In this document: positions 1 to 10,493 of the stretch, in pieces | Numbering within the stretch: the first letter of the stretch is position 1 | Layout of the letters: every line of letters begins with the position of its first letter | Translations under genes and position numbers: made by a program | Origin: Prionace glauca | Lineage: Eukaryota; Chordata; Chondrichthyes; Carcharhiniformes; Carcharhinidae | Reading direction: 5' to 3' | DNA: 64,000 nt | NCBI GenBank assembly: GCA_037974335.1 | Contig: CM075760.1 | Location: 29,162,902-29,226,901 of the forward strand | Notes under the pieces: model-generated | The model's input: the letters and a program-made list of their open reading frames with translations, nothing else | Told to the model about the DNA's origin: nothing | Database searches by the model: none

Positions 1-812
1 CTCTCTCTCTCTCTCTCTGGGTGAGTATCTCTCTGTCTCTGGGTGTGTCTCTCTGTCTGTGTGTCTCTCTCTCTGCGACTCTCTGTGTCTCTCTCTCTCT
101 ATCTATCTGTGTCTCTCTGTATCTGTGTCTCCCCCTTTCACTCTGTATCTGTGTGTGTGTGTCTCTCTCTCCCTCTGTATCTGTCTCACTCTCAGCATCT
201 GTCTCTCTGTGTGTCTGTGTGTGTGTCTCTTTTTATGTCTGTCTGTCTCTCTCTCTGTGTATCTGTGTGTGTGTCTCTTTTTATGTCTGTCTGTCTCTCT
301 CTCTGTGTATCTGTGTGTGTGTCTCTTTCTCTGTATCTGTTTGTATGTGTATGTGTCCCTGTATTTGTGTGTGTCTCTCTCCCTCTCTCTCTGTCTGTCT
401 TTCTCTGTATCTGTCTCTCTCTCTCTGTATCTGTCTGTCTGTCTCTCTCTGTATCAGTGTCTGTGTCTCTCTCACACTCTGTTGTGTGGCTCTCTCTCTG
501 TCTCTGCGTGTGTGTCTCTCTCTTTGTCACTCTGTACCTGTGTCTCTCTGTATCTGTGTGTTTATTTATATATGTGTCCCTCTCTGTATTTTTCTGTCTC
601 TCTCTGCATCTGTTTGTCTCTGTCTCTGTATCGGTGTGTCTCTGTATCTGTGTGTCCCTCTCTGTATTTCTCTCCATGTCTCTCTGTTTCCATGTCTGTG
701 TGTCTCTCTTTCTGTCTGTATGTGTGTGTCGCTCTGTATCTGTTTCTCTGTCTGTCTCTCTGTCTGTCTCTGTGTGTGTCTCTCTCTCTCTGTATCTGTG
801 TGTCTCTGTATT
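1..812. repeat. CT/GT-rich microsatellite
   Basis: The stretch is almost pure pyrimidine-plus-G on the plus strand, built of CTCT, CTGT, GTGT and TATCTGTGT words without a fixed period. Open frames of over 200 codons run through it on both strands, but they are low-complexity products of the repeat and I do not call them genes. Confidence 0.95.
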
Positions 813-886
813 CCGAAATTGCCCCTTAATGTCCCAAGTTGTGAAGGTTGGGGGGATTGTCCATACTAAATTGCCCCAGAGATGGA
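813..886 (+). mobile_element. SINE 3'-part relic
   Basis: It holds the phrases 'attgccccttaatgtcc' and 'aaggttggggggatt', which recur in the 3' body of the tRNA-derived SINEs elsewhere in the window (for example near 58,500). No head or tail is visible. The next 640 bases (887-1,524) contain nothing I can assign. Confidence 0.5.
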
Positions 887-1524
887 GATCAGGGACACAG
901 GGGAGCCCGAAACGCTTTTCTATCAAGTCAGTGAAACATCAGCTCAATGAGTTCAGGTTCAATGTTTAAAATAACCCGTCCCTTTTCTGTGGCTGCTTTG
1001 GGGAATGTCAGTGGGATGTAGTTTCCAGGCAAGTGTGAACCATTGTATTGGGGAATCAATGGAAGCAGTTTCCATTGAGAGCTTCCTGCATTCTGGAAAT
1101 GTGTGGGATCTATTCAGAGATAGGAAATGGATGGGGGAATAAAGGGGACAGTTCTTTGTTAATGACATTAGATTGTGAGCCTGGGAGATTGCCTAGTTCT
1201 GTGTGCTCAGAGACAGGAGGGATTCAGCAACATCCATCGTTCAAATTCTTCAGATAAGTTTCAAAGTGAGTGAGAGACAGAATACACAAACTCTGAGACA
1301 GAGAGAGACACATCTGTATTCACAGCTTCAACTCCATGTTGCAACCTGAGGAGCTGAGATCCTGGTTGAATTAAACACGAGTTCACACTGGGATGCCGAA
1401 CAATTTGAGTTCTGTTTGTTCTCTCCTTAAAATAAATCTAAAAATCTGCAATGAAAACTTCCTTGGATGGAGCAGAGGGAATTTTACTCTGTGTCCTGTA
1501 TTTGGGTTGGAAGTGTTTGATGAG

Positions 1525-1755
1525 CATGCGTTGGCACAGTGGTTGGCACTGCTGCCTCCCAGCGCCAGGGACCGGGGTTCAATCCCAGCCCTGGGTCACT
1601 GTCTGTACGGAGATTCTCCCCGTGTCTGCGTGGGTTTCCTCCGGGTGCTCCGGTTTCCTCCCTCAGTCCCCAGATGTGCAGGTTAGGTGAATTGGCCGTG
1701 CTAAATTGTCCCTGAGTGTCAGGGGATGTGTAGGTTAGGGGGGATTAGCCAGGAA
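1525..1755 (+). mobile_element. tRNA-derived SINE
   Basis: The head has A-box-like ('tggcacagtgg') and B-box-like ('gggttcaatccc') pol III promoter words. They are followed by the body typical of this family ('gtgtctgcgtgggtttcctcc', 'gtgctccggtttcc') and the 'gtgtaggttaggggggatt' end. At least ten more copies or pieces lie in this window on both strands. Confidence 0.8.
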
Positions 1756-1774
1756 AGTGAACCTTCCCCCTTAT

Positions 1775-2460
1775 CCTTTTATCCCCTTTGCCCCAAGTGC
1801 TGTATCTAACGCCCCCTCAGAAACATTTTGGTCTCAACTACTTTCTGTGTTGGTGAATTCCACAGGCTGACCCCTCTCTGGGTGAAGAGATTTCTCCTCA
1901 TCTCTGTCCTAAACCGTCTCCCCTGTATCCTCAGACTGTGAGCCCTGGTTCTGGACACCCCCACCACCGGGATCATCCTTCTGGCACCTACCCCTGTCTG
2001 GTCCTGTTAGAATTTTATTGATTTTGATGAGTTCGCCCCCTCACTCTTCTGATCTCCAGTGAATAAATCCGAACCCACTCAATCTCTCCTCATTCGTCAG
2101 TCCCTCCATCCCAGGGATCCGTCTGGGAAACCTTCTCCGGGCTCCCTCTGGAGCAAGAACATCCTTCCTCAGATGCAGAGAGCCGAACTGTCCACAATAT
2201 TCGGGCTGTGGTCTCACCAAGGCCCTGTCTAATTGCAGCAAGACCCTCTTCCTGTTCTCCAATCCTCTCGCTATGGGGGCCAACATCCCATTGGCCTTTT
2301 CTCCTGCCTCCTGTCCCTGCACGCTTGCCTCCAGCGATTGGTGTGTGAGGGACACCCAGGTCTCCTTGTACATTCCCCGCTCCTCATTTATGGCCATTCA
2401 GACAGTAATCCGCCTCCCCCTTTCTGCTCCCAAAGTGGAGAACCTCACATTTGCTGCTTA
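1775..2460 (-). mobile_element. Old CR1-like LINE, ORF2 C-terminal relic
   Basis: Read on the minus strand, the piece encodes the post-RT thumb region of CR1-type ORF2, with recognisable 'RALVRPQPEYCGQFGS' and 'IPGMEGLTNEERL'. It is diverged from the younger copies at 10.5, 21.2 and 40.5 kb and carries no intact 3' tail. Confidence 0.8.
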
Positions 2461-2574
2461 ATACCTCCCTTTCCCCCATTAGGAGACTTCCGAAAACCAA
2501 TCACTTTTCACCAAATCTGTGGGGCGTCTGTCCCTAAACTCGCCCGTGACTCAGTGTCTAATTTTTCACTCCTG

Positions 2575-2650
2575 GTTCCTGTGAAGCATCTCAGGGACTA
2601 TTCTGTTCAAGGTGCTACATAAATGCAAGTTGTTGTTGTTGTTGTTGTGT
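2575..2650 (+). mobile_element. L2-like retroposon 3' end
   Basis: The stretch has a 'gtgaagc...ggtgctacataaatgcaag' tail followed by (TTG)n, which is the form of L2-clade LINE or L2-mobilised SINE 3' ends in fishes. A second such tail is at 22,784-22,828. The interval 2,651-3,490 has no gene or repeat that I can name. Confidence 0.6.
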
Positions 2651-3496
2651 GTGTGTGTCTGAGTGTCAGCGTCTGTCCATGTCCGGGACACTGCAGGTTA
2701 CAGAGAACGGTTCACTCTGGTCTGTGACTGTCCATCTCGTGTGTGTCTCAGTGTCAGCTCTGTAACACGCACAGCACAATCCCATCCTGTTTCTGTCTCT
2801 CTCTGTCTCTGGATCTGGATCTCTCTCCCTCTCTGAAATTAGTTTGTCACTTTCTTAAATAAGACACATTTCCAAAGGGCTGGATTGATACAATTTAAAC
2901 AGCGAGCTTTCTGCAGATGATGGTTTGTAAATGCTGCTGAGCTCAGGACACTCGGTACCTTAATGTTACAATAAGATAGAATCTGTATTGGGACAACTGT
3001 CACCCCAGAGGCTCCAAACTTCACCCTGTTAACATTCTGACCAAACACTAAAGCTTTCCGAGGCTCACAAATCCAACCCCGCTTTCCGTGTTTGATTCTC
3101 CCGGCTCTGTTCTGATTCTGGGACAGATTCCTGGTGTGTATCCTCCGCATGAACAGTCCTTCCCAATCCCGTGTCGCTCCCAAACACGGCATCCGACTCC
3201 AATAAGACCAGATTGGGGGGTGGGGAGTCCAGGACTTGGGGGGACATTGGATTTGAGACAATGTTTAGTATTTTAGACATTCAGGAGTGAAATGAAGAAA
3301 CACTTTGCCACACCGGGTGTGATATTAGTTTGGAACAATCTTCTGCAAACGGCAATCGATGCTCAGTTGCTGTTTAAATCTGAGATTGAGGGATTTTTCT
3401 TAGCCAAAGGTGCAAAGCGATACAGAATTCGATCACAGAGCGGCCGTGATATCATTGAATGTGGGAACTGGGGTGAATCCTCCTCTTCCTCTGTAC

Positions 3497-3550
3497 AGCA
3501 CGGTGGCACAGGGGTTAGCACTGCTGCCTCACAGCACCAGGGACCCGGAT
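3497..3550 (+). mobile_element. SINE head fused to minisatellite
   Basis: Only the tRNA-like head ('cagcacggtggcacaggggttagcactg' region through 'cagggacccgg') is present. It runs straight into the 52-bp array at the start of 'attactgatacaagg'. Confidence 0.75.
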
Positions 3551-4722
3551 TACTGATACAAGGCCCAGATTGTAATAACGGAGAGTGGTTTAGGGCAGAG
3601 ATTACTGATACAAGGTCCAGATTGTAATAACTGAGAGAGGTTTAGGGCAGAGATTACTGATACAAGGCCCAGATTGTAATAACTGAGAGAGGTTTAGGGC
3701 AGGGATTACTGATACAAGGCCCAGATTGTAATAACTGAGAGTGGTTTAGAGCATGATTATTGCTACAAGGCCCAGATTGTAATAACTGAGAGAGGTTTAG
3801 GGCAGAGATTAATGATACAAGGCCCAGATTGTAATAACTGAGAGTGGTTTAGGGCAGAGATTACTGATACAAGGCCCAGATTGTAATAACTGAGAGAGGT
3901 TTAGGGTAGAAATTACTGATACAAGGCCCAGATTGTAATAACAGAGAGGTTTAGGGTAGAAATTACTGATACAAGGCCCAGATTGTAATAACTGAGAGAG
4001 ATTTAGGGCATGATTATTGCTACAAGGCCCAGATTATAATAACTGAGAGTGGTTTAGGGCAGAGATTACTGATACAATCCCACACTGTAATAACTGAGAG
4101 AGGTTTAGGGCAGAGATTACTGATACAAGGCCCAGATTGTAATAACTGAGAGAGGTTTTGGGCAGAGATTACTGATACAAGGCCCAGATTGTAATAACTA
4201 AGAAGGGTTTAGGGCAGAGATTACTGATACAAGGCCCAGATTGTAATAACTGAGAGAGATTTAGGGCATGATTATTGATACAAGTCTCAGATTGTAAAAA
4301 CTGAGAGTGGTTCAGGGCAGAGATTACTGATACAAGGCCCATATTGTAAAAACTGAGACAGATTCGGGACAGAGATTACTGATACAATCCCACACTGTAA
4401 TAACTGAGAAAGGTTTAGGGCAGAGTTTACTGATACAAGGCCCAGATTGTAATAACTGAGAGAGGTTTAGGGCAGAGATTACTGATACAAGGCCCAGATT
4501 GTAATAACTGAGAGAGGTTTAGGGCAGAGATTACTGATACAATCCCACACTGTAATAACTGAGAAAGGTTTAGGGCAGAGATTACTGATACAAGGCCCAG
4601 ATTGTAATAACTGAGAGAGGTTTAGGGCAGAGATTACTGATACAAGGCCCAGATTGTAATAACTGAGAGAGGTTTAGGGCAGAGATTACTAATACAAGGC
4701 CCAGATTGTAATAACTGGGACA
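3551..4722. repeat. 52-bp minisatellite, block 1
   Basis: There are about 22 tandem units of 52 bp built on 'ttactgatacaaggcccaga', 'ttgtaataactgagagaggt' and 'ttagggcagaga'. Variants include a 'tacaatcccacactg' form and a 'gcatgattattgctacaagg' form. The same unit makes separate blocks at 6.4-7.35 kb and 52.5-53.2 kb. Confidence 0.95.
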
Positions 4723-5090
4723 GGCATGAACAGTGTGGATCGGGAACAGCTGCTCTCCTTAGTTGAAGGGTCAGTCGCGAGGGGGACACAGGTTCAAGGT
4801 GGGGGACAGGAGGTTGAGGGGGGATGTGAGGAAGAATTGTTTTACCCAGAGGGTGGGGAGGGTCTGGAATGTGCTCCCTGGGAGGGGGGGTAGAGGCAAG
4901 TTGTCTCACACCCTTTAAAAAGTCCCTGGATGAGCATTCGGCCCATCATCACATTCAGGGCTGTGGGCCAAGTGCTGGGAAATGGGGTTGGGTGGGGATG
5001 TTAGGTGGTTCTGACGGGTCAGTACAGACTCGATGGGCCGAGGGGTCTCTCCTGCACTGTGTGAATCTGGGATTGTGTGATGGGGAAATG
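4723..5090 (+). mobile_element. LINE 3'-end relic
   Basis: The sense strand has the CR1-like C-terminal phrase 'ttttacccagagggtgggg', followed by a 'gggtcagtacagactcgatgggccga' 3' UTR. A second, shorter piece of the same sort is at 5,095-5,305 and ends in 'gctgaatggcctcctgtgctg'. Confidence 0.7.
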
Positions 5091-5094
5091 TTTT

Positions 5095-5305
5095 GAACGC
5101 ACTGGGATCTGGAATGTTCTGTCTGAGCCAGAGGGGGAAGGAGATTCCATCAGGAGGAGATTGAATGGGAGGCTGAGGGGAAAATATTGACAGGGTTACG
5201 GGGAGAGGGTGGGGGGAGCGGGAATAGTCAAACTGCTCTTGCAGGCTCTCCATCCTGGATTGATGGGCTGAATGGCCTCCTGTGCTGTCCCCATTCTATG
5301 ATTCA
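5095..5305 (+). mobile_element. LINE 3'-end relic
   Basis: The piece ends in the wording 'gatgggctgaatggcctcctgtg', followed by 'ccattctatgattc', as in other CR1-type 3' ends of this window. It is truncated at its 5' side. Confidence 0.6.
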
Positions 5306-5424
5306 CACACAAGTGACCCTCTGGGTGTCTATCAGACCCCACTCATTCCCCCAGGATCAGTTCCAGCATTTCAAGCTCAGATCCCAGTACTTTCTAGCTG
5401 GGGACAGTGAGGAGTAAAACAGAA

Positions 5425-6052
5425 ATAGGAATGAGTGTGTGTGAGTGTCGGTGTGGTTATGTTTCTGTGTTTCTGTGTGTGTGAGGGAGAGATTCTAAGT
5501 GTGTGCACGTATTTCTGTGTGTGTGTGTGTGTGTGAGAGACAGATTGTGTGGCTTTCTGTGTGTGAGCTTGTGTGTCTGTGAGTGTCTGTGTGTTTTTGT
5601 ATGTGTGTGGATTTCAACATGTGTTTCTGTGTGTCTGTTGGTGTGTGTGTGTCTGTGAGTGAATATGTGTGTGTGTCTGTCTCTCTGAACATGTGTGTGT
5701 CTCTCTCTCTGTATGAGTGCCTGTGTGTTTGTGTCTGTGTGTGTGTCTCTGTGTCTGTGAGTGAATGTGTGTGTTGTGTCTGTCTGTCTGTCTCTCTGTG
5801 TCTGTGTCTCACTCTGAATATATGTGTGTCTCTCTCTGTCTCTATGTGAGTGCCTCTGTGTTTGTGTCTGTGTGTGTGTGTGTGTGCATCTGTCTCTGTG
5901 TCAATGAGTGTGTGTGTGTCTGTGTGTGTATGTGTGCATCTGTCTCTGTGTCAATGAGTGTGTGTGTGTCTGTGTGTGTGTGTGTGCATCTGTCTGTGTC
6001 AATGAGTGTGTGTCTGTCTGTGTGTGTGTCTCTGTGTGTGTGTCAGCATGCA
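5425..6052. repeat. GT-rich microsatellite
   Basis: This is a long TG/TCTG-rich tract. A near-exact internal repeat of about 62 bp (the 'gtgcatctgtctctgtgtcaatgag' region) occurs three times between 5,880 and 6,010. Open frames here are low-complexity. Confidence 0.92.
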
Positions 6053-6201
6053 TGAGTGTTTAAATCTCAATTCTGTGCAGTTTTAGTCCATTTGACCCAT
6101 CGAGCCTGCTCCACCACTCAAACAGATCATGGTAAACACACACACAGAAATATACAGGTAGTTTGGATGTATTTATTGACCATTTAATGTAACTGAATTC
6201 T

Positions 6202-6393
6202 TCACATCACAGTTTGCCATAGACACAAAAAATGAGACAGCATTGTAAGCAGCATAGCTGGAAACATCAAATTGATCACCCAATGCTTGATCATCGAGTC
6301 TGCACCAACAGTAACTCCCACTAAAGTTGTGCTAACCCAGTTTTCCATCTCTTGTCCCATCTCTGTGAATGTTGTGATGTTGTGAGCGCTCAT
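6202..6393 (-). other. Unassigned short ORF with a hydrophobic stretch
   Basis: A 63-codon frame between a GT tract and a 52-bp minisatellite includes a hydrophobic run ('INLMFPAMLLTMLSHFLCLW') after a polar part. I do not recognise it. It could be a remnant of a membrane protein or mobile element, or chance. The rest of 6,053-6,420 holds a LINE-like phrase near 6,090 and nothing else that I can name. Confidence 0.2.
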
Positions 6394-6420
6394 CCAAATG
6401 TTTTTGAAAGATTGGAAGGT

Positions 6421-7352
6421 TTAGGAGAGAGCTTTAGGGCAGAGATTACTGCTACAAGGTCCAGATTGTAATAATTGAGGGATGTTTAGGGCAGAGATTA
6501 CTGATGCAAGGCCCAGATTGTAATAACTGAGGGATGTTTAGGGCAGAGATTACTGATACAAGGTCCAGACTGTAATAACTGAGGGATGTTTAGGGCAGAG
6601 ATTACTGATACAAGGTCCAGACTGTAATAACTGAGGGATGTTTAGGGCGGAGATAAATGACATAAGGCAGATTGTAATAAGAGAGGTTAAGGGCAGAGAT
6701 TACTGATACAAGACCCAGATTGTAATAACTGAGAGAGGTTTAGGGCAGAGATTACTGATACAAGGCCCAGATTGTAATAACTGAGAGAGGTCTAGGGCAG
6801 AGATTACTGATACAAGGCCCAGATTGTAATAACTGAGAGAGGTTTAGGGCAGAGATTACTGCTACAAGGCCAGATTGTAATAACTGAGGGAGGTTTAGGG
6901 CAAAGATTACTGATACAAGGCCCAGATTGTAATAACTGAGGGATGTTTAGGGCAGAGATTACTGATACAAGGTCCAGATTGTAATAACTGAGGGATGTTT
7001 AGGGCAGAGATTACTGATACAAGGTCCAGATTGTAATAACTGAGGGATGTTTAGGGCAGAGATTACTGCTACAAGGCCCAGATTGTAATAACTGAGAGAG
7101 TTTTAGGGCAAAGATTACTGATACAAGGCCCAGATTGTAATAACTGAGGGATGTTTAGGGCAGAGATTACTGATACAAGGTCCAGATTGTAATAACTGAG
7201 GGATATTTAGGGCAGAGATTACTGATACAAGGTCCAGACTGTAATAACTGAGGGATGTTTAGGGCGGAGATAAATGACATAAGGCAGATTGTAATAAGAG
7301 AGGTTAAGGGCAGAGATTACTGACATAAGACCCAGACTGTAATAACAGAGAG
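6421..7352. repeat. 52-bp minisatellite, block 2
   Basis: There are about 18 units of the 52-bp repeat seen at 3.55-4.72 kb. A variant with 'gggatgtttagggc' dominates. A run holding the odd unit 'ggcggagataaatgacataagg' occurs near 6,650 and again near 7,265, so several units were copied together as a block. Confidence 0.95.
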
Positions 7353-7365
7353 TCTATTAATTGTA

Positions 7366-7475
7366 GTTGATAGTTTTCTTGTAGTTTAAATTTCATGTAT
7401 AAATAAAGAACTTTTCTTGTTCCTTATTCACAATTGTTCATTTCCCGTGATGTTGAGCTCTGTTTTTTACTCTTT
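7366..7475 (+). other. 3' UTR-like segment with AATAAA (tandem-unit edge)
   Basis: The bases match 9,737-9,850 closely ('agttttcttgtagtttaaat', then 'tgtataaataaagaac'). In the second copy this piece is the end of a candidate 3' UTR. Here it follows the 52-bp array directly, which suggests a tandem duplication joined a 3' UTR end to the intron before the small exon at 7,492. Confidence 0.5.
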
Positions 7476-7491
7476 CTGGTCTCTGTTACAG

Positions 7492-7551
7492 TTGTACAGA
7501 TACTGGGCAGCTCAGATCGCATGGGTTCTGATCTCAGTGTGAAGCTCAAAG
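7492..7551 (+). CDS. Candidate MHC class I-like cytoplasmic-tail exon
   Basis: Seen: a pyrimidine-rich tract ending in 'ttacag' precedes exactly 60 bases, followed by a GT donor ('aaag|gtcaga'). Only one frame is open. It enters in phase 1 and leaves in phase 1, and reads 'VQILGSSDRMGSDLSVKLK'. Known: MHC class I tail exons are short, in phase 1, and in HLA-A carry 'SSDSAQGSDVSL'. Inference: the 'SSD..GSD.S' match, phase and size fit a class I tail exon, spliced to the tiny terminal exon at 9,537. No extracellular or transmembrane exon is visible upstream in the window, so the gene would start outside it or be a fragment. Chance similarity over so few residues is possible. Confidence 0.35.
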
Positions 7552-7654
7552 GTCAGATTCACTTTTGTTAACTTTCAAATCAATTTTCCTGTAAAATATT
7601 CTCTGAATTTTTTTAAAAAACACAATTCAAAATTAACTAATTCTGACTTTGTCT

Positions 7655-9172
7655 AACTCCATCTCTCTTTCTCTATATCTCTGTTAGTATGATTTTGTGT
7701 GTGTATGATTCTCTATATATCTCTCTACATATCTGTGTGTCTCTGTCTCTGTATTTCTCTATATCTGTGTCTCTTTCTGTCTCTTTGTTTGTATCTGTGT
7801 ATCTCCCTGTGTCTCTGTATTGCTCTGTATCTGTGTCCCTGTCTGTTTCCTTGTCTGTATCTGTGTATCTCTCTGTGTCTCTGTATTTCTCTGTATCTGT
7901 GTCTCTTTCTGTCTCTTTGTCTGTATCTGTGTATCTCTCTGTGTCTCTGTATTTCTCTGTATCTGTGTCCTTGTCTGTATCTGTGTATCTCTGTGTCTCT
8001 GTATTGCTCTGTATCTGTGTCTCTTTCTGTTTCCTTGTCTGCATCTGTGTATCTGTCTCTGTCTGTGTATTTCTCTATATCTGTGTCTCTTTCTGTCTCT
8101 TTGTCTGTATCTGTGTATCTCTCTGTGACTCTGTACTTCTTTGTATCTGTGTCTCTTTCTGTTTTCTTGTCTGTATCTGTGTATCTGTCTCTGTCTGTGT
8201 ATTTCTCTGTATCTGTGTCTCTTTCTGTTTCCTTGTCTGTATCTGAGTATCTCTCTGTGTCTCTGTATTTCTCTATATCTGAGTCTCTTTCTGTTTCCTT
8301 GTCTGTATCTGTGTATCTGTCTCTGTCTGTGTATTTCTCTGTATCTGTGTCCCTGTCTGTTTCCTTGTCTGTATCTGTGTGTCTCTGTATTTCTCTGTAT
8401 CTGTGTCTCTTTCTGTTTTCTTGTCTGTATCTGTGTATCTCTCTGTGTCTGTGTATTTCTCTGCATCTGTGTCCCTGTCTGTTTCCTTGTCTGTATCTGT
8501 GTGTCTCTCTGTGTCTCTGTATTTCTCTGTATCTGTGTCTCTTTCTGTTTCCTTGTCTGTATCTGTGTGTCTGTCTCTGTCTGTGTATTTCTCTGTATCT
8601 GTGTCTCTTTCTGTCTCTTTGTCTATGCCTGTGTGTCTCTCTGTGTCTCTGTATTTCTCTGTATCTTTGACTCTCTATCTCTGTATATCTGTGTTTCTCT
8701 GCTGCTCTTTCTCTCTGTCTCTGTATTTCTCTGTATCCATACCTTTCCCTGTCTCTATCCTGTCTGTGTATCCATGTCCCTCTTGGTTTCTATCTCTCTG
8801 GGTATCTCTTGTCTGTGTCTCTCTGTGTCCCTGTCTCCCTGTGTTTTTTCTTTGTGTGTCTCTTGTCTCTGTGTGTCTCTGTCTCTCTGTGTTTTTCTCT
8901 CTGTGTCTCTGTCTCTCTGTGTTTTTCTCTCTGTGTCTCTCTTGTCTCTGTGTTTCTCGGTGTCTCTGTCTCTGTGTTTTTTTCTCTGTGTCTCTCTTGT
9001 CTCTGTGTTTCTCTCTCTCTGTGTCTCTGTCTCTGTGTTTCTCTCTGTGTTTTTTTCTCTGTGTTTCGTTTCTCTTGTCTCTGTCTCTGTGTTTTTTCTC
9101 TGTGTCTCTCTTGTCTCTGTGTGTCTCTCTGTGTCTCTGTCTCTGTGTCTCTCTCTGTGTGTCTGTGTGTTT
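7655..9172. repeat. CT/GT-rich microsatellite (TATCTGTGTCTC type)
   Basis: This is a 1.5 kb tract of 'tctgtatctgtgtctctttctgtttccttg'-like words, changing to 'ctctgtgtttttctctctg' words after 8,800. Frames of over 300 codons are an effect of the repeat. If the small exons at 7,492 and 9,537 belong together, this tract is their intron. Confidence 0.93.
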
Positions 9173-9405
9173 TGATGCTAAGGGTCTGGTATTTCCAGCT
9201 CTGATCTGAACCCACAATCTCTGGAGGGAAGATCGCTGTATTGAAGGCAGGAGGCCCAATCACTCTCTGTCTGGTTTAGTTTTGTAATGTTTAAGTTTTT
9301 AAACATCTTTTACCCTTGTTGGGAAACTCACTGCGGTTTGGGAAAAGCAAACACTGATCCCACACTAAACCCCCCCCAACACAGGACTGAGCAGAGAGTG
9401 TGAAA
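9173..9405. repeat. Duplicated segment Y, copy 1
   Basis: From 'gatgctaagggtctggtatt' to the 'cactgcggtttgggaaaagc' region and the C-run at 9,370, it matches 13,088-13,350. A shorter third copy is at 13,862-13,935. In copies 1 and 2 it directly follows a CT-rich microsatellite. Confidence 0.85.
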
Positions 9406-9536
9406 TGGAACTGCTGTCAGACTGGGTTATTAAACTGACAGAAGGGGTTTGAAAAATCTCTAAACATTTCACTGATTAAAAACTCTAATGTCCCACATCA
9501 TAAATATCTGAACATTGGTGTATCTCTCTTTTACAG

Positions 9537-9810
9537 ATCAAGTGATGGGTTGAATTTTGGACGCTGTAGATTTCCCTCAGCTGATTATGAAGATCTCTGA
9601 GTGACACAAACACAATATCTGCTCTCGGTGACTGTAACAGTCAAATTGTCTCTGTTTATCATTCTGAATCTGTAACTGAGACAATCGTGGACAGGATTTC
9701 AGTTTTCAGTGTGAAATGTATAAGGGGATTTTTGTTGTAATGTAATTGTAGTTAATAGTTTTCTTGTAGTTTAAATTTCATGTATAAATAAAGAACTTTT
9801 CTTGTACCTT
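9537..9810 (+). CDS. Candidate terminal exon and 3' UTR (MHC class I-like)
   Basis: Seen: 'tatctctcttttacag' is a good splice acceptor. With a phase-1 entry from the exon at 7,492-7,551, the first codons read DQVMG and then TGA at 9,551-9,553. A 3' UTR of about 230 bases follows, with AATAAA at 9,787-9,792. Known: the last coding exon of class I genes may hold only one to a few codons (HLA exon 8 codes V-stop in phase 1). Inference: this is the end of a plus-strand gene. Another frame of the same exon is open for 20 codons, so frame choice rests on the upstream exon. Confidence 0.35.
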
Positions 9811-9875
9811 ATTCACAATTGTTCATTTCCCGTGATGTTGAGCTCTGTTTTTTCTCTTTCTGCTCTCTGTTACAG

Positions 9876-9935
9876 TTGTACAGATACCGGGCAGCTCAGA
9901 TCGCATGGGTTCTGATCTCAATCTGGAGCTCAAAG
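9876..9935 (+). pseudogene. Second copy of the small tail exon, donor lost
   Basis: It is a 60-base homologue of 7,492-7,551 with a kept acceptor ('ctctgttacag') and open frame 'VQIPGSSDRMGSDLNLELK'. The splice donor GT is GA here ('aaag|gatata'). Between the two copies the third positions and several residues differ while the 'SSDRMGSDL' core is kept. It sits just after the AATAAA of the preceding candidate 3' UTR, as expected of a tandem duplication. Confidence 0.35.
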
Positions 9936-10035
9936 GATATATGTACTTTTGTTAACTTTAAAATCAATTTTCCTGTAAAATACTCTCTGAATTTTTAAAT
10001 AAACATTGAATGCAAAACTAGATCTGACGTTGCCT

Positions 10036-10245
10036 AATAAGAACATAAGAACATAAGAACATAAGAAATAGGAGCAGGAGTAGGCCATCTGGCCCTTCGA
10101 GCCTGCCCCGCCATTCAATAAGATCATGGCTGATCTGTCGTGACTCAGCTCCACCTTCCCGCCCTCTCCCCATAACCCTTAATCCCTTCTCTTATCAAAA
10201 ACCCATCAACCCGTTTCTTAAAAATATTTAGCGAGGCAGCCAATA
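10036..10245 (-). mobile_element. CR1-like LINE 3' end (AAGAACAT-tailed family)
   Basis: On the minus strand it ends in 'ctcctatttcttatgttctt' followed by 'atgttcttatgttctt' tail repeats. The upstream part encodes 'FKKRVDGF'-like C-terminal codons. The same family is at 28.4, 36.6-38.2 and 63.3 kb. Confidence 0.85.
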
Positions 10246-10249
10246 CTGT

Positions 10250-10493
10250 CTCTCTTTTTGTATTTTTTGATTAGTGTATTTATGTGTGTGTCTCTCTATC
10301 TCTATCATTCTGTGTATTTGTACATCTCTCTGTCTCTTTTTATCTGTATCTCTCTCTCTCTCCCCCTCTGTCTCTCTGTTTTTCTGTGCGTCTCTCTCTG
10401 TCTCTGTATTTCTCTATATTTGTCTCTCTCTCTGTCTCTCTGTGTATATCTCTCTATATGTCTGTATATGTCACTCTTTATTTGTGTCTTTCT
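10250..10493. repeat. CT-rich microsatellite, split part 1
   Basis: It is a 'tctctctgtatttctctat' tract that continues at 12,653-12,740 and 12,966-13,088. LINE insertions separate the parts. Confidence 0.9.

Noticed and set aside
21-969. Long open frames in the CT/GT-rich tract at the start (over 300 codons)
   Set aside because: Low-complexity Cys/Val/Ser/Leu strings that are open in several frames and on both strands, caused by the microsatellite.
3551-4722. CRISPR-like array
   Set aside because: The units are contiguous 52-bp repeats without spacers, in a vertebrate genome.
7689-9263. Frames of up to 344 codons in the second microsatellite
   Set aside because: Same reason; no splice signals, no domain, and the composition follows the repeat.
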